NCBI GenBank assembly: GCA_964625145.1
Contig: CAZVAQ010000070.1
Span: 1 to 17,841, forward strand
Reading direction: 5' to 3'
Length of the DNA stretch: 17,841 nucleotides
Source: CAYTRP01 sp964625145
GTDB taxonomy: Bacteria > Sumerlaeota > Sumerlaeia > SLMS01 > JAHLLQ01
Shown here: positions 1 through 6,641 of the stretch, in pieces
How positions within the stretch are numbered: the stretch's first letter is position 1
How the letters are laid out: every line of letters starts with the position of its first letter
The notes under the pieces: generated by a model
The model's input: the letters and a program-made list of their open reading frames with translations, nothing else
What the model was told of the DNA's origin: nothing
Databases searched by the model: none
Position numbers and translations under genes: made by a program

Positions 1-1447
1 GGGTGGGGGCGGGGGCGGGTTTTTCGGTGGCGGGGAATGTCAGGATAAACCGCGCGCCGCCGTCGGGCAGGTTCTCTGCCGCGATGTCGCCGCCGTGCGC
101 TTCCATGATGCGGCGGGCGATGGGGAGACCAAAGCCGGTTCCGCCCTTTCGGCCCGAGACGAACACGTCAAAGATCGAATCCGCCAGGTCCGCCGGCAGG
201 CCCGGGCCCGTGTCCTCCACATAGACGACCCAGCGATTCGCGTCGGCCCGCGTGGCGCGCACGGTCAGGCGGCGCAGGTCGGACTTCTCCATGGCCTGCG
301 CGGCGTTGAGCACGATGTTTGTGAGTACTTGGCGCACGGCGGACGGGTCCGCCAGGATGTAGGCATCCTCCGGAATGTCGCGCTCGATTCTCACGCCGCG
401 CGCTTCCAACTCCGGTTCCAGCAGGGAGAGCACCTCGCACGTCACCGGGAGCAGGCGCATGGTCTCGCGCTCCAGCTCCATGGGGATCGCATAGTTCATG
501 AAGTTGGTCAGGGTGGAACTCAGCGACTCGATCTGGCGCTGGATGCCGGTGACGATGCGGGCGGCCTTTTCGGGCGAATCCTCGTGCGGCTCTTCCAGCT
601 CCTCGCGCACGGCCTCCAGATGCAGGTTCATGGCGTGCAGGGGATTGCGGATCTCATGGGCCAGGCCGCTGGCCAGCGTGCCGATGGTTGCCAGGTGCTG
701 CGCGTCCGCGTGGCGCCGGCTGAGGATCACATGCCGGTTGGCCACAAAGTGCAGCAACAGGATCGCCCCGCCCAGACAGGCCACCAGCAGCAGGACCATC
801 CACATCAGGCTGCGGCTGATCATCTGGCTGATGGGGTCCAGGTTGTTCAGGACCGCATCGGGGGACACGCCGTATTCCAGGAATCCCACCACGTCTCCGC
901 CCGACCGAATGGGGACGCGCTCGGTGGAGACGCCTTCGGGCATCTCCAGGACCTTTAGCTCAAAGGTCAGGTCCTCGCTGTTCGGGATGATGCCGGAGAG
1001 GCTGTCGCCTTCGCGCATGCGCGTGTTGCGGGGCAGTTGGTTCTCGCCATAGACTTGGTACAGGGCCTGTCCACCGCTGTCCACCATGGCCACCATCACG
1101 ACGCCGCCCTCGCGGGTCATGATCTTCATCTGTGCCTGCAGGACCTGGTCGTCGCGGGCGACCTCGGCCAGGTTCTTGATGTCGCGCCGTTCCAGGACCT
1201 GCGCGATCTCGCTGCTGGCCTGCTCGGCGACGAGGCGGACCTGCTCGCGGGCCTCGTCCACGAGGCGGTTTTTCATGCTGTTGATGATGAAGGCCGAACC
1301 CAGGACGACCACGAAGGCGATGACCAGGAAGGACAAAATGCCCACGATCATCGTCTTCATGCGAAGCGGAAGCTGATCCACCGCCGCGCGCAATCGCTCG
1401 CGCTTGCGGGGTCTCAACTTCCTAAAGGGGTCCGATCCGACACCCAT
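1..1447 (-). CDS. Membrane-bound sensor histidine kinase (3' end outside window)
   Basis: This is a two-component sensor kinase, read as 482 open codons and leaving the window before its stop. The N-terminus is basic. A first membrane helix lies at about residues 30-56, an extracytoplasmic sensing region at about 57-212, and a second helix at about 213-238. The HisKA region carries GLAHEIRNPL with phosphoacceptor H264. The ATPase domain has the N box NIVLNAAQAM (377-386), G1 DTGPGLP (412-418) and G2 GTGFGLPIA (436-444). All catalytic boxes are present, so it should be an active kinase. The C-terminus turns Pro/Ala-rich (KPAPAPT), and the stop is probably close to the window edge. ATG at 1447 has GGAGG nine bases upstream; an in-frame ATG three codons earlier directly abuts that GGAGG and is less likely. 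The signal sensed is unknown. A cognate regulator, perhaps an NtrC-type one, would be expected outside the window. Confidence 0.93.
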   Translation of the reverse strand, partial: MGVGSDPFRKLRPRKRERLRAAVDQLPLRMKTMIVGILSFLVIAFVVVLGSAFIINSMKNRLVDEAREQVRLVAEQASSEIAQVLERRDIKNLAEVARDDQVLQAQMKIMTREGGVVMVAMVDSGGQALYQVYGENQLPRNTRMREGDSLSGIIPNSEDLTFELKVLEMPEGVSTERVPIRSGGDVVGFLEYGVSPDAVLNNLDPISQMISRSLMWMVLLLVACLGGAILLLHFVANRHVILSRRHADAQHLATIGTLASGLAHEIRNPLHAMNLHLEAVREELEEPHEDSPEKAARIVTGIQRQIESLSSTLTNFMNYAIPMELERETMRLLPVTCEVLSLLEPELEARGVRIERDIPEDAYILADPSAVRQVLTNIVLNAAQAMEKSDLRRLTVRATRADANRWVVYVEDTGPGLPADLADSIFDVFVSGRKGGTGFGLPIARRIMEAHGGDIAAENLPDGGARFILTFPATEKPAPAPT

Positions 1448-1537
1448 GTGGCGCATCCTCCGCCGCACCCCTTACGATTCCCGTGCCCAAATCCTCAAGC
1501 CCGGAAACCCTGTTCGTGCTGAAACGCGGAGCTGCGC

Positions 1538-2287
1538 TTACTTGCCCAGACGGATCACGTCGCCTTCGCTGATGGTTCCGTTCGTCGGGTCGTAGGACAG
1601 ATCCGCCAGCGCGTTGGGCAGATTCCCGAACAGGGTGTTCACGGCGGTGACTGTCCCCGGGCTGGTGTTCTCGATGTAGTGGATGACGGCACGCTCGTTC
1701 ACGTCGCCCAGGCGCTTGGGGTTGCCCGTGTCGGTGGCGGTTGAGAGCGGATTGCCGGTGTTGTTGCTCCCTTGGCCATTGGCGGCCAGCGCATCGGCGT
1801 CGGGGCCGAAGGAAGTCAGGATGTAGCCGTTCTTTGTTTCCTTGGCACTGCGGTATTGATAGGTCAACCGCCCGCCGTGCTGCGCTGCGAAGGGGTCCTC
1901 CGGCACCGCGGACATGTAGGCGATCGGTGTGGTCAGGGTCGCGAAGTCGATCCCGGCGATCCGGCCGTCGGCCGTGCGGCTGACAAAGGTGTAGTAGCCG
2001 CTGGCGAGGCTCCCAAGGAAGTCGGAGTAATGCTGCGCCCAGCGGGTGGGGTTGTCCGACCCTTCCGGGTAGCTGTTGTGGTCGACGCGATAGGTCTCAA
2101 TGGCGGTGGCCATGGCGCGCAGGTCGTTGTTCACGCGGGCGACCTTGGCGCGGGTCTGGGCCTCCAGGAAGTTTGGGACCGCGATGGCCGCCAGAATGGC
2201 AATGATGGCCACGACGATGAGGAGCTCGATGAGGGTAAAAGCCGCGTGGAGGTTGGCGATAAAGGGCTTTTGGCGAGTGCGTGACAT
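1538..2287 (-). CDS. Type II secretion/type IV pilin-like pseudopilin (GspG-like)
   Basis: This 249-residue protein has the prepilin signature: a short basic leader (residues 1-16), then FTLIELLIVVAIIAILAAIAVP, with the conserved Glu at +5 of the mature protein (E21). Cleavage would follow Ala16 rather than the usual Gly. The helix continues into a TRAKVARVNNDLR segment typical of GspG-like pseudopilins of environmental phyla. The C-terminal part contains YDPTNGTISEGDVIRLGK, a tail I have seen in isolated pseudopilins of such genomes. It should be processed by a prepilin peptidase and inserted in the inner membrane, with the C-terminal domain outside. No gsp or pil genes are adjacent, so its machine is encoded elsewhere. 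ATG at 2287 is chosen. An in-frame TTG at 2296 is possible but lacks a ribosome site. The gene lies 90 bases upstream of the kinase on the same strand. Confidence 0.9.
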   Translation of the reverse strand: MSRTRQKPFIANLHAAFTLIELLIVVAIIAILAAIAVPNFLEAQTRAKVARVNNDLRAMATAIETYRVDHNSYPEGSDNPTRWAQHYSDFLGSLASGYYTFVSRTADGRIAGIDFATLTTPIAYMSAVPEDPFAAQHGGRLTYQYRSAKETKNGYILTSFGPDADALAANGQGSNNTGNPLSTATDTGNPKRLGDVNERAVIHYIENTSPGTVTAVNTLFGNLPNALADLSYDPTNGTISEGDVIRLGK

Positions 2288-2384
2288 GCTTTCCAATCCA
2301 ATCGGTAGTTTTACATACCAAACAACAAGCGCGAGACACTACGCGCGGGGCCCCGTGTCAATGGATAATTAGGCATCGCAAAGG

Positions 2385-2404
2385 AAAAAACGCCCAATTG
2401 GGAC
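2385..2404 (-). terminator. Possible weak intrinsic terminator after the phn-type transporter
   Basis: On the minus strand, directly after the stop of the ABC transporter gene, the palindrome CCCAATTGGG (2393-2402) is followed within two bases by a run of six T (2385-2390). The hairpin is short, about three GC pairs with an AATT loop, so termination would be weak. Position and T run are the main support. Confidence 0.35.
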
Positions 2405-2406
2405 AA

Positions 2407-4074
2407 TCAAAGGCCGCGATGGCTGGCCAAGCGGCGGCGCCACACCATGGACAGGCTGTCCAGGAAGACCACCACCACCAGCACCAGCAGGATTCCCGCG
2501 GCGGCGGCCGGGAAGTTCCGCCATTCGATGTAGTAGCTCAAGTGCTGGCCGATGCCTCCGGCGCCCACGACGCCGAGGACGCTGGCGCTACGGATGTTGT
2601 ATTCGAAGACGAAGAAGCAGGCAGCGGCGATGGCTGGTTTCGCGGCGGGCAACGTCGCCGCAAGGAAGCTCTGCAGCCGCGAGGCTCCGAGGGCCCGCAG
2701 TGCCAACCCCGGCCGGTTGTCCACGTTCTCCAGTGCCTCGTAGAAGAACTTGGTCAGATACCCAACCGAGTAGACTCCCAACGCCAGGACGCCTGCCAGC
2801 GGCCCGATCCCCACGATGGCGACAAACAAAAGGCCCCAGATGATGGAGGGAATCGTGCGGACCATGTTGAGGAACAAGCGCACGACAAGGCGCAGCGGCT
2901 GCGGCGAGGTATCCCGCGCGGCCATCACCGCCAACGGCATGGAGATGACCAGTCCGACCATGGTTCCCACGATGGCCATCTGGATCATTTCCACCAAGGC
3001 CCAGAAGAGGGTCCGCCACGGCAGGGCCCACACCTCCGCCCAGGAGCCGGGGACGACATTGCGCAGGAACATCTGCAGCCCCGACATGGCGCCGCCCAGA
3101 TCGGTGGAGCCCAATCGTAGGGCCGACGCCGACCACACCAGCAGACCGACCACCACGGCCAACGCCAGCGGAGCCCGCAGGACTCGCCACCAGCCGGGGA
3201 CTTGGCTGTTGGCGGGGTCCTGCGTCACCGGTGCTTCCTTTGCCGGTTCCTCGCATCGGCCCGACCAGACGCATTCATCACAGTTTTCCAGCTCTGGAAT
3301 CCCCAGGAATCCGGCCAGTCCGGATGCCTGGCCATGCCCGTTTCGATCGGAGGAGAGGTTCACCTCGCGGAGCTCGCCCCCATCCAACCGGTAGGCGCGG
3401 TCGAAGAAGGTCGTGACGACCTCGCGGTTATGGGTCGAGGCGACGATGGCAAAGCCGTACTTGCGCTGCAGGCGGTCGAGCAGTTGCAGGGTCCGCTCCG
3501 CATTGTCGGGGTCCAGGGCAGCCAATGGCTCGTCGGCCAGCAAGACCGCCGGATCCGAGCACAGCGCGCGGGCGATGGCGACGCGTTGGCGCTGGCCGCC
3601 GGAGAGGCTTCCCACGCGCCGGTGCGCCAGCTCTGCCAACCCAAGGTCCTGCAGCAGTTCCATGGCCTGCTCGCGCACTTCGCGCGGGAAGCGAATCACG
3701 CCACCCGTGGTGCCCAGCCGTTTGTAGGCCCCCGCACAGACATTGCGCAGCACGCTCAGTTCGCTGACCAATCGCAGGTCCTGGTAGATCAACACCGCAA
3801 AGCCGTGGCGTTCGACGCGGCCGCAGCACGCCTCCAGCGATCCCTCCAGCGCCCGCAGGAACGTCGTCTTCCCGCAGCCGGAGGGACCCAGAAGAGCGAC
3901 GCGGTCGCCCTCGTAGATCCGCAAGGTCGCGCCCTTGACCGTGTCTTCCGTGCCGCGCTGATAGCGCACACAGCAGTCGGAAGCCTCCAATAGCAACCGC
4001 CCCCGCGGTGTTTCCACGGGGGCCGGCGCTTTGGCTTCCGCCGGCGGCGGCAGAACAGGAGCCATGGCGCTCAA
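2407..4074 (-). CDS. Fused ATPase-permease of a phosphonate/phosphite-type ABC importer (PhnC-PhnE fusion)
   Basis: One 555-residue chain joins the two halves of an importer that are normally separate. Residues about 25-240 form a PhnC-like ATPase: Walker A GPSGCGKTT (63-71), signature LSGGQ (157-161), Walker B VLLADE (177-182) and H-loop H215. A linker of about 60 residues follows, with a cysteine cluster NCDECVWSGRC (C265, C268, C274). From about 300 the chain is a PhnE-like permease: membrane helices, RTIPSIIWGLLFV, the EAA-type coupling segment EALENVDNRPG...LP near 446-476, and VLGVVGAGGIGQ near 499-510. It should sit in the inner membrane and dimerise to give the usual two ATPases and two permeases. 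The start TTG at 4074 overlaps the binding-protein stop by four bases and has AAGGA eight bases upstream; ATG at 4065 is the alternative. The substrate is uncertain among phosphonate, phosphite and related compounds. Confidence 0.9.
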   Translation of the reverse strand: MSAMAPVLPPPAEAKAPAPVETPRGRLLLEASDCCVRYQRGTEDTVKGATLRIYEGDRVALLGPSGCGKTTFLRALEGSLEACCGRVERHGFAVLIYQDLRLVSELSVLRNVCAGAYKRLGTTGGVIRFPREVREQAMELLQDLGLAELAHRRVGSLSGGQRQRVAIARALCSDPAVLLADEPLAALDPDNAERTLQLLDRLQRKYGFAIVASTHNREVVTTFFDRAYRLDGGELREVNLSSDRNGHGQASGLAGFLGIPELENCDECVWSGRCEEPAKEAPVTQDPANSQVPGWWRVLRAPLALAVVVGLLVWSASALRLGSTDLGGAMSGLQMFLRNVVPGSWAEVWALPWRTLFWALVEMIQMAIVGTMVGLVISMPLAVMAARDTSPQPLRLVVRLFLNMVRTIPSIIWGLLFVAIVGIGPLAGVLALGVYSVGYLTKFFYEALENVDNRPGLALRALGASRLQSFLAATLPAAKPAIAAACFFVFEYNIRSASVLGVVGAGGIGQHLSYYIEWRNFPAAAAGILLVLVVVVFLDSLSMVWRRRLASHRGL

Positions 4075-5027
4075 TCAACGAATCCTTCGACGCCCAGTCC
4101 GGTGTTTTCCAACGCTTTCAATGTCCCGGCCACATGCTCCTTGCCATCCACCCGGCGCAATTCGGCGGCGCCATAGACGTCCGCGAGCAGTTCCGGCCGT
4201 TCGGCCGACAGCTCCAGCAAGGCATCAACAATTTGGCTCTGAAGGTTCGGCGGCAGGTCGCTTCGCATGCAGATGCCGTGGGTGGGAACGCCCGGTGTGC
4301 GCGTCAGGATACGCAACTTGGCGCGCGTGGCATCGTCCAGATACAGATTCGCCTTTGGGCCCTCCATGGTGTAGTCGCTGACCGCGCACACATCGGCCTG
4401 TCCATTGGCGACGGCCATCAGCGCCCGGTCGTAACCGCCCGCGAAGGTCACCTGTCCGAAGAACTCGCCGGGCTGTTGCTTTGGGGCCAGCAACCCATCG
4501 TCCACCAACCGCGAGTAGGCCATCAAGTATCCGGAGGTTGACGTGGGCGATGTAAAGGCCATGCGCTTGCCACGCAGGTCCTCCAGGGACTGCAGGTCAG
4601 AATCGGCACGCACGACAAAGATCGAATCGTATTCCGTCTTTCCGCCCCGAACCTCCGCCAAGGGCATCGTCACCGGCGCCTCCTGCCGCGCCAGGACGTA
4701 GGGGAGCGAGCTGACATAGGCCACATGCGCCCGGTTGCTGACCAAGGCCTGAACCGTTGCTCCGTAGCTGCTCGGCACGACGGTTTCGACCGGCATGTTG
4801 ATGCGCTCGGAGAGGTAGGCCGAGATTTGCTCGGCTTGGGCCTGCAATTGGCCGGGGTCCTTTTGCTTTTGGAAGACGACCACCAGCTTGCCGGGGACAG
4901 TGGCCGCGGACCGCGATCCGGAGGCTTGGGCCGTGGAGGCGGGATTACCGCCTGTCAGGAGGAAAAGCGCGGCCAGCACACACACCGCCGCTGCCACGCT
5001 TGCGAAAGAGAGGACTGCTCGGGACAT
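4071..5027 (-). CDS. PhnD-like phosphonate/phosphite-binding protein of an ABC importer
   Basis: This is a 318-residue secreted solute-binding protein of the PhnD/PtxB family. The N-terminus is a Sec signal (hydrophobic stretch about residues 8-25, probable cleavage after AQA near 35). There is no lipobox cysteine at the cleavage site, so it is likely periplasmic rather than a lipoprotein. Family features are SSYGATVQAL (86-95), VSSLPYVLA (105-113), the ligand loop SPTSTSGYL (160-168), and ADVCAVSDYT (211-220), whose Asp and Tyr resemble ligand-facing positions. It would hand a phosphonate-like oxyanion to the fused ATPase-permease encoded immediately downstream, whose start overlaps this stop by four bases, so the two are translationally coupled. 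No C-P lyase, phosphonatase or phosphite dehydrogenase gene is visible in the window, so the ligand cannot be read from context. Confidence 0.9.
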   Translation of the reverse strand: MSRAVLSFASVAAAVCVLAALFLLTGGNPASTAQASGSRSAATVPGKLVVVFQKQKDPGQLQAQAEQISAYLSERINMPVETVVPSSYGATVQALVSNRAHVAYVSSLPYVLARQEAPVTMPLAEVRGGKTEYDSIFVVRADSDLQSLEDLRGKRMAFTSPTSTSGYLMAYSRLVDDGLLAPKQQPGEFFGQVTFAGGYDRALMAVANGQADVCAVSDYTMEGPKANLYLDDATRAKLRILTRTPGVPTHGICMRSDLPPNLQSQIVDALLELSAERPELLADVYGAAELRRVDGKEHVAGTLKALENTGLGVEGFVD

Positions 5028-5100
5028 AGTCGAAAAGCCTTAGAAAACTTTGGCATACAAAAAAGCTGGTGGCTTTACTCACACACCGTCCCCCGTGTGA
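5028..5100 (-). promoter_or_regulatory. Leader of the phn-type operon with competing stem-loops
   Basis: Reading toward phnD on the minus strand: a stem TCACAC/GTGTGA (5079-5084 with 5095-5100) comes first. Next is AAAGC-CACCA-GCTTT (5062-5076) followed by a run of U, which looks like a small terminator. The segment AAAGCC (5071-5076) can instead pair with GGCTTT (5034-5039), which overlaps the probable ribosome site AAGG of the phnD gene. The two pairings are mutually exclusive. This resembles an attenuator or SD-sequestering leader, but the stems are short. Confidence 0.3.
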
Positions 5101-5142
5101 AGCGAAAAGTTGGCCCAATCGTCTAAGATTTGAGTAATGGCC

Positions 5143-5222
5143 TGAAGGGAAGGCGGGATCGCCCAGCCGAAGCAGCCTTCAGTCTTCCGCCTTCAGTCTT
5201 CCGCCTTCATCCTTCCGCACTT
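5143..5222. repeat. Heptamer tandem repeat (CAGTCTT/CCGCCTT) with an inverted partner
   Basis: From 5173 to 5222 the sequence is a run of seven units: CAGCCTT, CAGTCTT, CCGCCTT, CAGTCTT, CCGCCTT, CATCCTT and an 8-base CCGCACTT. Just upstream, GAAGGCGG (5149-5156), within TGAAGGGAAGGCGG, is the exact complement of the CCGCCTTC units, so the region can fold as a hairpin. It lies in the 199-base gap between the phnD start and the stop of the peptidase-like gene. No gene is seen in this gap. Confidence 0.7.
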
Positions 5223-5226
5223 CCCC

Positions 5227-6363
5227 TCAATCCTCCTCCCCCCGTTCGCGCAGGTGCCGCTCCCAAGGGGTTTCCTCGATCCGTTGGACTTCTTCGGGCT
5301 CTCCCCAGATTTCCTTCAGGTCGCTGTCCGACAGGCTTTCCAGCCATGGCTCCTCTGCCAATTCAATAACGGCCGCGGCTTGGCGGCGGCGGCGCTTCAC
5401 GCGCCACGCCCACACCAGCAGAATCATGGTCAGGAGCCAGATCGCACCGCCGGAGGTACCGATGATGACGGCGTAGCGCATGCGGCTGCCGAGGGCGTCG
5501 AGCAGCGCTTCGTTCCATGCGTCGCGTCGTGCTTCGTCCCACAATGCCGCCACGAGCTGCGGTCCCACTTCTTCGTCGGCCAGGCGCCGCATCAGGCGCG
5601 AGACGCTCCCCGGTTCGTCGCCGTAATCGCCCGCCACGATGCCGATCGCGGCGTGGCCGGTGGCGTAGGCCAATGTCTGCCGGGCCGGGTCGCGGGGGAA
5701 TTCGTCCTCCAGATCGGCAAGGAGGGGGACGGTTCCCATGAGGCGCGCCTGGGCCAGGGACCAGAAATGCTCCACGCCGCCTTGGCCCGCCAGGCGCATG
5801 ACCAGGCCTTCCTCTGCCCACAAGGGGAGGCGACGCTGCTGGGTCAGGTTTCCGACCAGCAAGTGCCCGATCTCATGGGCCAGCGTCTCGCGATTGTCCG
5901 CGGGGCTGGCCCGGTTCCATGCCGACGCGTTGATCCAGATGGTGTGGCGACGGGCGCTGGCGGCAGCCGCCACGTGCTCGGGGCGGAAGCCGGTGAACTC
6001 CATGAACTGGCGTTCTTCCTGCACCCACACGATGTAGGCGGTTCCTTCCCAATCGACGCCGGTCTTTTCGCGGATGCGGCGGCGGGCCTCGTAGGACATC
6101 TCCTCAATGTTTTCCTTCAGCGTCGGCCGGTCATCCAAGCCCAGGACTTTCAGGGGGCCTTGGCGCACGGGCACGACTTCCTTCTCCCCGTAGAGCCGCA
6201 CGCGGAACGGTTCGTCTGCCCCTGCGTCGTCGATCACGGTACGGGTCTGGGCCATGCCCACGCCCGTCGTCACGATCAACAGGGCAATCAGCATCCACCC
6301 CCGCGCCCAAACCCACCAGCGTGGGTCATGGCGAAACAGATTGGAGAGGGTTGAACCGTCCAT
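5227..6363 (-). CDS. Membrane-anchored zinc metallopeptidase-like protein (MA-like, HEIGH motif)
   Basis: This 378-residue protein begins with an N-terminal signal or anchor (hydrophobic about 23-37). An extracytoplasmic domain carries LAHEIGHLLVG (HEIGH at 163-167) and a downstream WAEEGL (182-187), the HExxH plus Glu arrangement of gluzincin peptidase-MA-like proteins. A second membrane helix follows at about 296-320, then a basic RRRR stop-transfer and an acidic cytoplasmic tail of about 50 residues. Both His ligands and the catalytic Glu are present. The length suits a two-anchor protein with the catalytic domain outside the membrane. Substrate and partners are unknown, and the genes on either side do not suggest one. 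ATG at 6363 is the only reasonable start, but its upstream sequence has no clear ribosome site. A non-catalytic scaffold role cannot be excluded. Confidence 0.75.
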   Translation of the reverse strand: MDGSTLSNLFRHDPRWWVWARGWMLIALLIVTTGVGMAQTRTVIDDAGADEPFRVRLYGEKEVVPVRQGPLKVLGLDDRPTLKENIEEMSYEARRRIREKTGVDWEGTAYIVWVQEERQFMEFTGFRPEHVAAAASARRHTIWINASAWNRASPADNRETLAHEIGHLLVGNLTQQRRLPLWAEEGLVMRLAGQGGVEHFWSLAQARLMGTVPLLADLEDEFPRDPARQTLAYATGHAAIGIVAGDYGDEPGSVSRLMRRLADEEVGPQLVAALWDEARRDAWNEALLDALGSRMRYAVIIGTSGGAIWLLTMILLVWAWRVKRRRRQAAAVIELAEEPWLESLSDSDLKEIWGEPEEVQRIEETPWERHLRERGEED

Positions 6364-6423
6364 GGAGGGTTATGGAGCAACTTGCGAGCACAAAAGTGCA
6401 GTTCCGGGTTTGGGGTTGTTGAA

Positions 6424-6468
6424 GGGAGTGAGGGCATCCGTGCCCGCGCCTCCCCGGTGTGAACTCCC
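6424..6468. repeat. REP-like palindromic element
   Basis: A perfect hairpin GGGCA-TCCG-TGCCC lies at 6432-6445, inside an outer pair GGGAGT (6424-6429) / ACTCCC (6463-6468). The 18-base core 6432-6449 matches, at 16 of 18 positions, the reverse complement of 14393-14410. It sits upstream of the peptidase-like gene start in a gene-free gap. Confidence 0.55.
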
Positions 6469-6486
6469 TCTCCATCATATTGGCCT

Positions 6487-6629
6487 ACCACGGAGGCACG
6501 AAGGACACGGAGAAGAAACCAAGGGGGGAGGGTGGGAGCTCTACCACAAGCTTTCCTGCTTCTCCCCCATCTCTATCTGGAACTTTGCCTCAGGCGAAAA
6601 CCTCTCCGTGCACTCCGTGTCTCCGTGGT
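6487..6629. repeat. Large imperfect inverted repeat of CACGGAG-type units
   Basis: The left arm (6487-6515, beginning ACCACGGAGGCACG) and the reverse complement of the right arm (6601-6629) agree at 24 of 29 positions. Each arm is itself a chain of 8-9-base units of CACGGAG type. Between the arms, GGGGGAG (6524-6530) pairs exactly with CTCCCCC (6562-6568). The whole unit could fold as one long hairpin of about 143 bases. It fills most of the 278-base gap between the alpha-mannosidase stop and the peptidase-like gene start, and no gene is seen there. CACGGAG-type repeats of this appearance are scattered in many environmental genomes (from memory). Confidence 0.75.
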
Positions 6630-6641
6630 GAACTCTTCTCT

